Shown: piece by piece, positions 1 through 6,118 of the stretch | How the letters are laid out: each line of letters begins with the position of its first letter | Numbering within the stretch: the first letter of the stretch is position 1 | Assembly (NCBI GenBank): GCA_963923025.1 | Contig: CAWUKV010000203.1 | Coordinates: 1 to 9,952 of the forward strand | DNA: 9,952 nt | Direction of reading: 5' to 3' | Source of the DNA: CAWUKV01 sp963923025 | GTDB taxonomy: Bacteria > Cyanobacteriota > Cyanobacteriia > Phormidesmidales > Phormidesmidaceae | Program-made: the position numbers and the translations under genes | The notes under the pieces: model-generated | The model's database searches: none | Seen by the model: the letters and a program-made list of their open reading frames with translations, nothing else | Told to the model about the DNA's origin: nothing

Positions 1-191
1 ATGCAGTGCCACTGCCCTAGCGTCTGACGCATGTGCTTGAACTTGGCGGTTAAGTCGGCATCTTCTAGACCGAACCGGCCCCATTCTTCCAGAATTCTCA
101 GCCCTTCGCGGGCTCGATCCAAATTTGCATCAAGGATGCGATATAAAACCTGGCGGGATGGGGGTAAGCTAGCCGCGTTCGCTGGTTGCAT
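1..191 (-). CDS. thiE: Thiamine-phosphate synthase, N-terminal fragment (cut by window edge)
   Basis: ThiE couples the HMP pyrimidine diphosphate and the thiazole phosphate to give thiamine phosphate in the cytoplasm. The minus strand reads open from an ATG at 191-189 to the edge, giving 63 codons. It contains RILDANLDRAREGLRILEEW followed by GRF, then a Lys/His-rich stretch KFKHMRQTLGQW. This is the signature of the roughly 130-residue N-terminal region that precedes the TIM-barrel in cyanobacterial ThiE; as I recall, that region resembles the ThiD2 family. The barrel and catalytic residues lie outside the window. A second in-frame ATG at 212-210 would add seven residues (MATVFLF). Neither start has a clear Shine-Dalgarno, and I chose the shorter form. 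The gene is divergent from the DUF1565 gene across a 272-bp gap in which I see no convincing promoter or thiamine riboswitch. Confidence 0.85.
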   Translation of the reverse strand, partial: MQPANAASLPPSRQVLYRILDANLDRAREGLRILEEWGRFGLEDADLTAKFKHMRQTLGQWHC

Positions 192-463
192 GAAAAGAAA
201 TACTGTGGCCATCTGGGCCAAACAACGGGTTCATCCTACCAGTTCAAACGGTCAACTTCGCGTTCTCACAAGGTTTCAGCCTTCTCTCTGGTACTGCTTT
301 TGTGCCAGCTTTATGGGCTGATGCTGTTGATCTCAGCGTCTAACTGCGTCCGGTCCTGGTTTCTTCCAGATGGGCTGATTAGCGCTGCTGGGCTGCTGTG
401 AGTGGCGTTGGATGTGCCGATCGACCTGTTTGCTTTGACGTTTAGGAATCCCGCATTCCCGCC

Positions 464-2326
464 ATGCCGAGTCAATTTTCCTTGCTGACTGTTCTGCTGA
501 CTGCAACGACGCTGCTTTGCACGGGGTTACCCGCTACTGCGCAGAGTAGTCGTCAGCCCTATGACAGTTCTTTGAGGCGTCAAACAGAGACGGAATACAC
601 CGTTCTATATGTGAACCCGCTTAGCGGTGACGATCAGCTGGGGGCGGGCACCCGCTATCAGCCCTACAAGACGATTACTCGGGCGCTGCAAATAGCCCAG
701 TCTGGGACTGTGATTGTGCTAGCACCGGGGCAGTACACTCGCGATAACGGCGAGTCGTTTCCGCTACAGCTTCGGCCCGGCATTACCCTGCAAGGTCAAC
801 CCACCACGACTCAGAGCGTTCTCATTCAAGGCGGGGGCACCTTTAACAGTCCTCGGCTCTCAGGCCAAAACGCCACGTTGGTAATGGCCGACCGTTCGGG
901 CCTTGCCTACGTTGTCGTGTCCAACCCTACGCCCCAGGGGCATGGCGTTTGGATCGAATCGGGACAGCCGGTGATTCGTAGTAGTGCCCTGGTAGCTAAC
1001 GAGCACACGGGTCTTTACGTCGCAGGCGGGTCTCCGATAGTCGAGGGCAGCTACTTTACCCACAATGGCGTGGCGGGCTTGGTGCTGTATGGGCAGGCGC
1101 GGGCGGTTGTTCGAGGTAACTACTTTGAAAACACGGGAACAGCGATTACTGTAGGTAGCGAAGCCTATGCAGAAATTACCGACAATCGGATTTTGCGTAA
1201 CGAGGAAGGACTCGTCCTGCTGGGTAATGCCAGTCCCTTGATTGCCAATAACCAAATCGCTCAGAACCAGCGAAATGGTGTGGTAGAAGTGGCGCTGACG
1301 ACTGCGCCGGAGATCGCTGCAGCTGAGCCTGGGGCAGATTCCTTGTCTCCAGCTGTAGCCAGTGCTCCCGCGGCCGATATCCCAGAAGCTGAAACGCCAG
1401 AGGTTGATACTCTAGAGCGGCCTGATGTTGGGGATGTGGTTGAAGATACCGTTTCAGACGAGCTGGTAGCGACGGTTCCAACGCCGTCGCTACCAGCGGC
1501 CTCAACGCCGTTGCCAGCCCCTGAGTCTGCCATTGGTTCGACACCCGCTTCCAGTGAACCTATTAGCCGTCCTGCGGCACCCGAGTCTCCACCCAGTCCA
1601 ACGGTTGTTCAGCCCATCTCGGAGCCAGCTCCTGTGCCGGTTGCGGTTATTTCTGAACCCACTGTCCCAGAGGAGCCAGCCGAAGTCGTGGCCGAGTCTG
1701 CTGACATTTCTGCTGAAGCTTCATCCTCTCCGTCCATCGCTGAACTGCGTAACCGAGTTAGACGACGAGACGCCATTTTGGCGCTGGCGGAGGCCGAAGT
1801 TCAGGAGGAGCCTGTCGTTACAACGGCTGCTGTTCCCGTGAGTTCGCCCGCGACTGGTGGGTCAATCGACATTGCGGTTGTACCGGCAGACACAACCGAG
1901 CGCCGGGTATCACCGCCTGCTCCGCGTCCCCGTCCTGAAATAACGACGGCCCGCAGACCCGTCCCGACTCAGTCCATTCCGCGTAGCAGTAATCCTGGCA
2001 ATCGTCTGTCGGTGCCGGGTGGCAATATTCCGGTGGGTAGCGGTGGATCAACTCAGTTTTCGCCCCCTGCTAACGATGGCAGTGGGCCACCTGCACCGCC
2101 CTCGCGGGCTTCGGCATTGGGGTTGACCTACCGCGTGTTTGTCGAGCCTCAGACAGATGCTGATCGCGATCGCGTCCGCCAGATTGTGCCCGACGCTTTC
2201 CGCACCCAGCTCGACGGCCAGCCTTTGATGCAGGTGGGGGCCTATGCCGATGAAGCCACCGCCCAAGAGCGACAGCAGCTTCTGCTAGAGCATGGGATAG
2301 ACGCGCGGGTGGAATATTTGCCGTAG
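464..2326 (+). CDS. Secreted DUF1565 parallel beta-helix protein with Pro-rich linker and SPOR-like C-terminus
   Basis: This is a 620-residue exported protein of unknown specific function. Residues 1-26 form a signal peptide: a hydrophobic run and an ATA|Q signal peptidase I site. The Cys at 19 lacks a small residue before it, so a lipoprotein is unlikely. Residues about 46-275 are a DUF1565/pectate-lyase-like right-handed beta-helix. It starts LYVNPLSGDDQLGAG and carries repeated coils such as GNYFENTGTAITVGSEAYAE and NRILRNEEGLVLLGNASPLI. Residues about 276-550 are a disordered linker rich in Pro, Ala, Ser, Glu and Val, interrupted by a charged helix-like motif, ELRNRVRRRDAILALAEAEV, near residues 425-445. 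Residues about 553-618 resemble a SPOR domain (YRVFVEPQ, then LMQVGAYADEATAQER), a fold that in other proteins binds denuded peptidoglycan. A periplasmic or cell-surface role is inferred. The helix could bind or cleave polysaccharide, but I cannot identify catalytic residues. Confidence 0.85.
   Translation: MPSQFSLLTVLLTATTLLCTGLPATAQSSRQPYDSSLRRQTETEYTVLYVNPLSGDDQLGAGTRYQPYKTITRALQIAQSGTVIVLAPGQYTRDNGESFPLQLRPGITLQGQPTTTQSVLIQGGGTFNSPRLSGQNATLVMADRSGLAYVVVSNPTPQGHGVWIESGQPVIRSSALVANEHTGLYVAGGSPIVEGSYFTHNGVAGLVLYGQARAVVRGNYFENTGTAITVGSEAYAEITDNRILRNEEGLVLLGNASPLIANNQIAQNQRNGVVEVALTTAPEIAAAEPGADSLSPAVASAPAADIPEAETPEVDTLERPDVGDVVEDTVSDELVATVPTPSLPAASTPLPAPESAIGSTPASSEPISRPAAPESPPSPTVVQPISEPAPVPVAVISEPTVPEEPAEVVAESADISAEASSSPSIAELRNRVRRRDAILALAEAEVQEEPVVTTAAVPVSSPATGGSIDIAVVPADTTERRVSPPAPRPRPEITTARRPVPTQSIPRSSNPGNRLSVPGGNIPVGSGGSTQFSPPANDGSGPPAPPSRASALGLTYRVFVEPQTDADRDRVRQIVPDAFRTQLDGQPLMQVGAYADEATAQERQQLLLEHGIDARVEYLP
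1462..1497. repeat. 14-bp perfect inverted repeat inside the DUF1565 linker
   Basis: The arms GCTGGTAGCGACGG (1462-1475) and CCGTCGCTACCAGC (1484-1497) are exact reverse complements with an 8-base loop. They lie in frame within the low-complexity linker, so the mRNA can fold a strong hairpin here. The right part also belongs to a direct repeat: CAACGCCGT at 1479-1487 and again at 1503-1511. Confidence 0.8.
2166..2173. repeat. HIP1 palindrome GCGATCGC
   Basis: This is one of five exact GCGATCGC octamers in the window; the others are at 4915-4922, 6525-6532, 7915-7922 and 8590-8597. All five lie inside coding regions. HIP1 abundance is a known hallmark of many cyanobacterial genomes. Confidence 0.9.
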
Positions 2327-2340
2327 GACAGAACGGCAAA
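2317..2340 (+). other. Hairpin over the stop codon of the DUF1565 gene
   Basis: TTTGCCGT (2317-2324) and ACGGCAAA (2333-2340) form a perfect 8-bp inverted repeat with an 8-base loop that contains most of the TAG stop (2324-2326). No T-run follows on either strand, so it is not a classical intrinsic terminator. It could stabilise the 3' end or help termination. Confidence 0.45.
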
Positions 2341-2402
2341 AGGATGGAGAGCAAAAGTATAGCTAGCGCCATATCGCTTAGGACACCGAGTACGGCAGTC
2401 CC

Positions 2403-2430
2403 GCTAGGCGTAGAGCTAGGCGTAGAGCTA
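2403..2430. repeat. 12-bp tandem repeat, 2.3 copies
   Basis: The unit GCTAGGCGTAGA occurs at 2403-2414 and 2415-2426 without mismatch, followed by a partial GCTA at 2427-2430. It lies in the non-coding gap after the DUF1565 gene. Function is unknown; short GTAG-type repeats are common between cyanobacterial genes. Confidence 0.8.
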
Positions 2431-2581
2431 TAGGTTGTCGCAGCCTTGTCCTAACGGATCTGGCGGCTGCTATATTGCATTCGTCGAGTTGCTAAGGGCA
2501 GTTCCTGGCATGAAGGCCTTGACACTGGAGTCCCTCGACACAGTCGGATGCTTTAACCAACCCTTCGACTGCTATACACGT

Positions 2582-2608
2582 AAAAAAAGAGGAACAGCGG
2601 ACTGTTCC
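2582..2608 (-). terminator. Intrinsic terminator of the zinc-ribbon gene
   Basis: Read on the minus strand, the stem GGAACAG (2608-2602), a 4-base loop and CTGTTCC (2597-2591) are followed by TC and seven T residues (2588-2582). It starts about 58 bp beyond the stop codon of the minus-strand gene ending at 2667. Stem and U-tract are both convincing. Confidence 0.75.
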
Positions 2609-2666
2609 CCTTGGATTCAGAAGCTATGGACTGCTGCTGATTAGCCAGTCAAGTCTGCTCGGGTCG

Positions 2667-2951
2667 CTAGATAAAGAACAGCCCAAACAGCACCGCTAAC
2701 GCGATAAATAACACCGGATGAGGCTCCGACTTACTGCTGTTGTCGACCAGGCTCAGGGTTGCGCCTTCCTGTACCAGGTCTAGTACCTTGAGATTGCCAC
2801 TTAGGTTGGTTCCCAAGGCAGCTGGCGCGAGGTCTTTTTCGAAGCTGCAGTTGAGGCAGCGGTAGAGATGGTCGTTCTGTTTGACGATGGTGTGTTTGCC
2901 ACATTTTGGGCATTCCACCGACTCAACTAGGCGGCTAGCAATTAAGTTCAT
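2667..2951 (-). CDS. Small zinc-ribbon protein with C-terminal membrane anchor
   Basis: This is a 94-residue protein that I do not recognise as a named family. Residues 14-35 hold a zinc ribbon with ligands C14, C17, C32 and C35 (CPKCG, then CLNC). A polar middle follows. The last 16-18 residues are strongly hydrophobic (VLFIALAVLFGLFFI) and run to the C-terminus, as in tail-anchored proteins, which would leave the ribbon on the cytoplasmic side. The start is well supported: minus-strand AGGAG (2963-2959) lies seven bases before the ATG. The downstream terminator at 2608-2582 suggests a single-gene transcript. Upstream is the AT-rich gap; TTGTAGATG occurs there twice with a 26-bp period (2984-2992 and 3010-3018), close to the start. 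The zinc ribbon may bind nucleic acid or protein, but no substrate can be named. Confidence 0.75.
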   Translation of the reverse strand: MNLIASRLVESVECPKCGKHTIVKQNDHLYRCLNCSFEKDLAPAALGTNLSGNLKVLDLVQEGATLSLVDNSSKSEPHPVLFIALAVLFGLFFI

Positions 2952-3532
2952 GGGAGCACTCCTGGTGGGTTGACGATGTTCGTTTGTAGATGTTCGCGTT
3001 GGTTTTTGCTTGTAGATGGTGGGGGCCAGTGGTGCCGTAACAGGCTGTTTTAGAGCTTTTTCACAGAAACTACTTAGGGCTAAATAGACACTGTTTTAAG
3101 GCTCTACGAAATAATACCCAGCTGACTGTTGAAGACAATCAATTGACCTTATTTCGAAGGTGTTAATACTTGGTATTGTCTAGAAATGGAATAAAAATTG
3201 CAACTGATTGAACCTTATACGGATAGTTTTAGTAGTGATTTATTTGCTAGTAGCTTATTTTTTCTGTGTAACTACTGAAAGGAACGCAGGTGTATACCGA
3301 ATCCTCCGTAGATTCTAGGTATTTCTATAAAATGTGGGTGAAAACGAATACTACAATTAATAGTCTGCTATCGTTCTCACGCTTATCTTTGAATAGGCAA
3401 CAGAGCGTTTTAGCTTAAGCCAGCTGTTGTCCTTAGTTACATATACTGAAGGTGTGAAGTGGCATCACTGGCTTCCAGCTGGGGTGGATCAGTAGGGCGT
3501 AAATGACTTTTGCTACAGGTTGCTTTGGCCAC
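2952..3532. other. Gene-poor, AT-rich intergenic segment
   Basis: No protein gene can be supported with confidence over these 581 bp. GC is 34% over 3121-3300 by hand count, against about 55% in a sampled gene line (7261-7320). It contains three inverted-repeat pairs: CGAAATAA (3107-3114) with TTATTTCG (3149-3156), AGACAAT (3133-3139) with ATTGTCT (3175-3181), and AAGCCAG (3417-3423) with CTGGCTT (3468-3474). It also holds a possible 42-codon ORF at 3290-3418. I see no tRNA and no tmRNA, RNase P or SRP RNA signature. It may be a small-RNA locus, a long regulatory region, or a decayed acquired fragment. Confidence 0.6.
3290..3418 (+). CDS. Possible small protein, 42 residues, unrecognised
   Basis: The frame opens with GTG at 3290 and ends with TAA at 3416-3418. 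The sequence starts VYTESSVDSRYFYKMWVKTN (first residue would be Met) and ends NRQQSVLA. AAAGGA at 3278-3283 lies six bases before the GTG, a good ribosome-binding position. It sits in the AT-rich gap, where open frames arise easily, and it has no recognisable motif, signal peptide or membrane segment. Chance is a real alternative; only conservation in relatives or ribosome profiling would settle it. Confidence 0.2.
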   Translation: MYTESSVDSRYFYKMWVKTNTTINSLLSFSRLSLNRQQSVLA

Positions 3533-3940
3533 CTAGTCCTGAACGTATTCTGTTCCGTCAATTAGGGCAATTTCAGCTCTTAAGAATTCGCGTCCCAGGT
3601 AAGCGGCATGATCTAGGTAAGTGACGGGACAGGTCTCAGCCTCTTCAAAGATTTTGATGCACAGTTCTTTAGCGGTACGACCGCTGTAGACCGTGGTGGC
3701 AGATTGGGTCGTAGGACGGATGCGGGTAATGGGTTCACCCGTATCTGGGTCGCAGGCTAGCCCCTTATCGTTGATGGTGTTGGGGAAATGTTTGGCGCAG
3801 ATTAGGTGCTGCTCAAGATCTAGGTAGATTAAAAAGTAACCCTTTGGGTCTAGCTCAATGAAGCGCCTGGAAAGCCTGTTATCTAGACTTTCTAAGGTGT
3901 TCGCTAGGGTGTCGGGGGCGGGGACAGACGTCTCTTGCAT
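3533..3940 (-). CDS. DUF4346 family protein (conserved in cyanobacteria)
   Basis: This is a 135-residue soluble protein. It contains LDNRLSRRFIELDPKGYFLI, AKHFPNTINDKGLACDPDTG, a TVYSGRTAKELCIKIFEE segment and the C-terminal block LDHAAYLGREFLRAEIAL, ending EYVQD. I recognise this as the cyanobacterial DUF4346 pattern; the same domain has been noted in methanogen MtrA-related and pterin-related proteins, but the cyanobacterial function is unknown. The frame stays open to an ATG at 4033 and a TTG at 4036, giving 167 residues. I chose the ATG at 3940 because homologues as I remember them are about 130 residues and start close to the LDNRLS block, and because the extra N-terminus (CGCCRQRKIS) looks like translated leader. 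Neither start has a clear Shine-Dalgarno. It is followed at lower coordinates by the AT-rich gap, with no clear terminator. Confidence 0.75.
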   Translation of the reverse strand: MQETSVPAPDTLANTLESLDNRLSRRFIELDPKGYFLIYLDLEQHLICAKHFPNTINDKGLACDPDTGEPITRIRPTTQSATTVYSGRTAKELCIKIFEEAETCPVTYLDHAAYLGREFLRAEIALIDGTEYVQD

Positions 3941-4075
3941 GGGTGGGGCGTAAGTTGATGTGAGCAGAGCGGCCGCAATTGAGATTTTCCTTTGGCGGCA
4001 GCATCCACAGTAAGACGAGAGTGGGAACGACATCAACTTTAGCGATATTTTAGGGATGTCCCAGCGCTACACGTC

Positions 4076-4108
4076 TATAGAAGCGTGATTTTATAGAAAC
4101 GTGATTTT
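4076..4108. repeat. 16-bp tandem repeat with -10-like boxes
   Basis: ATAGAAGCGTGATTTT (4077-4092) and ATAGAAACGTGATTTT (4093-4108) are adjacent copies with one mismatch. Read on the minus strand each copy ends in TATA-type sequence (TATAAA, TATAGA), so the array may contribute -10 elements for the DUF4346 gene, whose start is 136 bp away. No good -35 was found. Confidence 0.7.
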
Positions 4109-4120
4109 GCTAGACGGTGA

Positions 4121-4160
4121 TGTGCTAGAACCGCACTGATAGAGCATTTGTGCTAGAACC
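4121..4160. repeat. 12-bp direct repeat pair
   Basis: TGTGCTAGAACC occurs at 4121-4132 and 4149-4160, a period of 28 bp, between the acyltransferase stop and the 16-bp tandem repeat. Both repeat families share a TAGAA core, suggesting related sequence. Function is unknown. Confidence 0.7.
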
Positions 4161-4164
4161 CGTC

Positions 4165-5361
4165 CTATGGGTCCTGCTGGATGGCCTGCTTGATAGGCAA
4201 GTTGTCGTTGATGATTTCAATCTCCGCCTGTTCTGAAGCGTTGATGCGGCTGATGTAGTCGGTCAGAATCTGCTGGAGGGTGGGGTGGTAGAACCGATGC
4301 AGGCTAGTGTTGGGCGTAGCAGGAAAGCCACGCCGCTTTTTGTGGCGACCGCCAGCACCAGGGTCAAAGCGTTGGATGCCGTTGGCAATTGCCCATTCGA
4401 TTGGCTCGTAGTAGCAGGCGTTGAAGTGCAGGTGGTTGTAGTCTTCGAACGCGCCCCAGTAGCGACCATAGAGCTGGTCGCCCTTGACCTGGCAAAAGGA
4501 TAGGCCGACCGGGTCGGGGTCGCTGTCGGTGTAGGCGGCAAAAATAACGGTGCGATCTCGCCATCCGTTATGCAGCTGCTGAAAGAACTGCCGGGTGAGG
4601 TACTTGCTGCCCCACCAGCCAAACTTGTCGCAGGTGTCGCTGTAAAAGGAATAGACCTGATCGCATAGGGTTGGGGTAATGTCTGCGCCTGTATGGACCT
4701 GGAAGTGCAGCCCAGCTTTGGTTACGGACTTGCGTTCACGTTTAATATTGCGGCGCTGGTTGGCGTTGAACTGGGCCAGGTAGTCGTCAAAGGTGCTAAA
4801 GCCGTTGTTTTGCCAGATGTAGCTGTGGTGTAGCCAAGCTGTGAAGCCGAGCTGTTCCATCTGGGTTTGCCAGTCTGGGTCGGCGTAGAGAAAGTTGCAG
4901 CCCGATAACTGGTTGCGATCGCAAAAGTCATCGATGGCCTGCACCATCAGTCGGGTAATTGCCGTCTGGTCGGCCCCAGTCGCAATCAAAAAGCGATAGC
5001 CTTCGACCGGCGTAAAGGGCGACATGCCCAGCAGCTTGGGATAGTAGCGAATGCCCAGCCGCTCGGCCAGCTCGGCCCACTGATGGTCAAAGGTAAACTC
5101 GCCATAGCTGTGACCTTTGAGGTACAGCGGCGCTGCGCCGATTAATCGAGCACCTTCCCAAACGGTCAGGTGGTTGGGCAGCCAGCCCGCATCGGCAATA
5201 GCGCTGCCCGAGTCTTCGAGGTTGTGCAGCCAGGTCCATTCAAAAAATGGCGTTTGCAACGGCTCAGCCATTGCGTCCCACTGGTCCTGGGGCAAATCTT
5301 TGATGTGGTTAATCCAGCGAACCCGATACTTTGACTTGACGTCAGGCTTGAGATTCAGCAC
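4165..5361 (-). CDS. FemAB-like GNAT-fold acyltransferase (COG3146 family)
   Basis: This 398-residue cytoplasmic protein matches the COG3146/FemAB_like family, often named 'peptidoglycan biosynthesis protein' or GNAT family N-acetyltransferase. Visible landmarks are TPFFEWTWLHNLEDSGSA (about 37-54), LIGAAPLYLKGHSYGEF (73-89), NQRRNIKRER (201-210), YGRYWGAFEDYNHLHFNACY (298-317) and FDPGAGGRHKKRRGF (332-346). The length is normal and the family blocks are in order, so it appears intact. FemAB enzymes transfer amino acids from tRNA to peptidoglycan precursors, but the substrate of this subfamily is not established. The start is GTG at 5361. No ATG upstream is in frame and no Shine-Dalgarno is evident, so the exact N-terminus is uncertain. 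It probably forms its own transcription unit. Confidence 0.85.
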   Translation of the reverse strand: MLNLKPDVKSKYRVRWINHIKDLPQDQWDAMAEPLQTPFFEWTWLHNLEDSGSAIADAGWLPNHLTVWEGARLIGAAPLYLKGHSYGEFTFDHQWAELAERLGIRYYPKLLGMSPFTPVEGYRFLIATGADQTAITRLMVQAIDDFCDRNQLSGCNFLYADPDWQTQMEQLGFTAWLHHSYIWQNNGFSTFDDYLAQFNANQRRNIKRERKSVTKAGLHFQVHTGADITPTLCDQVYSFYSDTCDKFGWWGSKYLTRQFFQQLHNGWRDRTVIFAAYTDSDPDPVGLSFCQVKGDQLYGRYWGAFEDYNHLHFNACYYEPIEWAIANGIQRFDPGAGGRHKKRRGFPATPNTSLHRFYHPTLQQILTDYISRINASEQAEIEIINDNLPIKQAIQQDP

Positions 5362-5504
5362 CGCGCATGAATAGGAGGGGGACTGGGGTTATTCTAACGG
5401 GTCTTTTTGGCTGCGGCAGGCCACCCACGACTCGAAGCAGAGATGACGTTTTGTGATGGGGTAGCGTACGCGTGCGGGCAAGTTGCGCAAAGTCGGGTAG
5501 GCTT

Positions 5505-5534
5505 TTGACGTACGTAGTACATAAAAACTAGATG
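5505..5534 (+). promoter_or_regulatory. Possible promoter of the MVQYT gene
   Basis: TTGACG (5505-5510) is followed after 18 bp by TAGATG (5529-5534), a weak -10. The start codon at 5609 lies about 70 bp further on. The spacer contains GTACGTAGTAC (5510-5520). The -35 is good but the -10 is poor, so this is tentative. Confidence 0.3.
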
Positions 5535-5608
5535 CAGTGCTGTACACCGACAGTGCCGTTACTCTAGCTCTCGCAAGCCTGTTTGCAACCCCATAACTCT
5601 AAAGACTC

Positions 5609-6082
5609 ATGGTTCAATACACCCTTGCCCAATGCCCGTCCGAGGTTCTCATCGACATTCCCGGCCGAGACTCTGCCAAAGCGCGCGAAAAAGCGATGGA
5701 TCAGCTGATGGAGCTGATGGGAGAAGGTAAACTGCCTACAGAACTTGACGATGGGTTTGACCCCAAGGACTTTATTGAAGTGAAGGACAAAAAAGCTGCG
5801 CCTTCAGATGCCGAAAATTCCGTAGTGGATGCGGTCCAAACCCTCAGCAACCTGGCTAAGCTCAAGGTGAAGGTTCAAGGCTCTCGGGACGAGGCGTTAG
5901 CCGTCAGAGAGCTGGTGGATCTGCTCTTTACCGACGAAGAAATTAGCGACGAGGACTTTGAGGCGTTAAACGGCGGCTTCAAGGTGCTCAAGACCTTTGC
6001 CCAAAGCAACCTGCGCTACAAAGAAGCCCGCGACGAGGCAGAGTCGGCCCGGAAGGTGTTGGACGAAGCCCTGGGCAACTGA
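5609..6082 (+). CDS. Conserved cyanobacterial protein of unknown function
   Basis: This is a 157-residue acidic soluble protein with no signal peptide or membrane segment. I recognise the opening MVQYTLAQCPSEVLIDIPGR and the downstream KAMDQLMELMGEGKLPTELD as a pattern conserved in cyanobacteria, but I know no function for it. Residues 1-60 look like a compact domain ending near PKDFIEVK. A short variable stretch follows, and residues about 70-155 appear almost wholly helical, with a coiled-coil-like end (RYKEARDEAESARKVLDEAL). This layout would suit a scaffold or protein-binding role, which is inference. It starts at ATG 5609 without a strong Shine-Dalgarno. Its stop is 36 bp from the convergent methyltransferase stop, so the two transcripts probably overlap or share termination; the only repeat there is TGGGCA/TGCCCA (6072-6077, 6098-6103). 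Confidence 0.7.
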   Translation: MVQYTLAQCPSEVLIDIPGRDSAKAREKAMDQLMELMGEGKLPTELDDGFDPKDFIEVKDKKAAPSDAENSVVDAVQTLSNLAKLKVKVQGSRDEALAVRELVDLLFTDEEISDEDFEALNGGFKVLKTFAQSNLRYKEARDEAESARKVLDEALGN

Positions 6083-6118
6083 CGCTGCTGAATGGACTGC
6101 CCATGTTGGGACTCTATG

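Noticed and set aside
192..463. Thiamine (TPP) riboswitch upstream of thiE
   Set aside because: I could not find the conserved CTGAGA or ACCTGATCTGG-type blocks on the minus strand.
860..1544. Long minus-strand frames opposite the DUF1565 gene
   Set aside because: They are shadows of the Pro/Ala-rich and beta-helix coding sequence, with no motif or start signal.
2435..2644. A 69-codon plus-strand frame in the gap after the DUF1565 gene
   Set aside because: It has no ATG or good ribosome-binding site at its opening, shows no family resemblance, and runs through the minus-strand terminator at 2582-2608.
3000..3530. CRISPR array or tRNA in the AT-rich gap
   Set aside because: There are no regularly spaced direct repeats and no cloverleaf with a GTTCRA-type T-arm.
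5510..5520. GTACGTAGTAC as a LexA or NtcA site
   Set aside because: The GTAC half-sites are separated by three bases rather than the four of the cyanobacterial LexA consensus as I remember it, and no GTA-N8-TAC spacing is present.
6072..6103. TGGGCA/TGCCCA repeat between the convergent genes as a bidirectional terminator
   Set aside because: The 20-base loop and lack of T-runs make it weak; it also overlaps the end of the upstream coding region.
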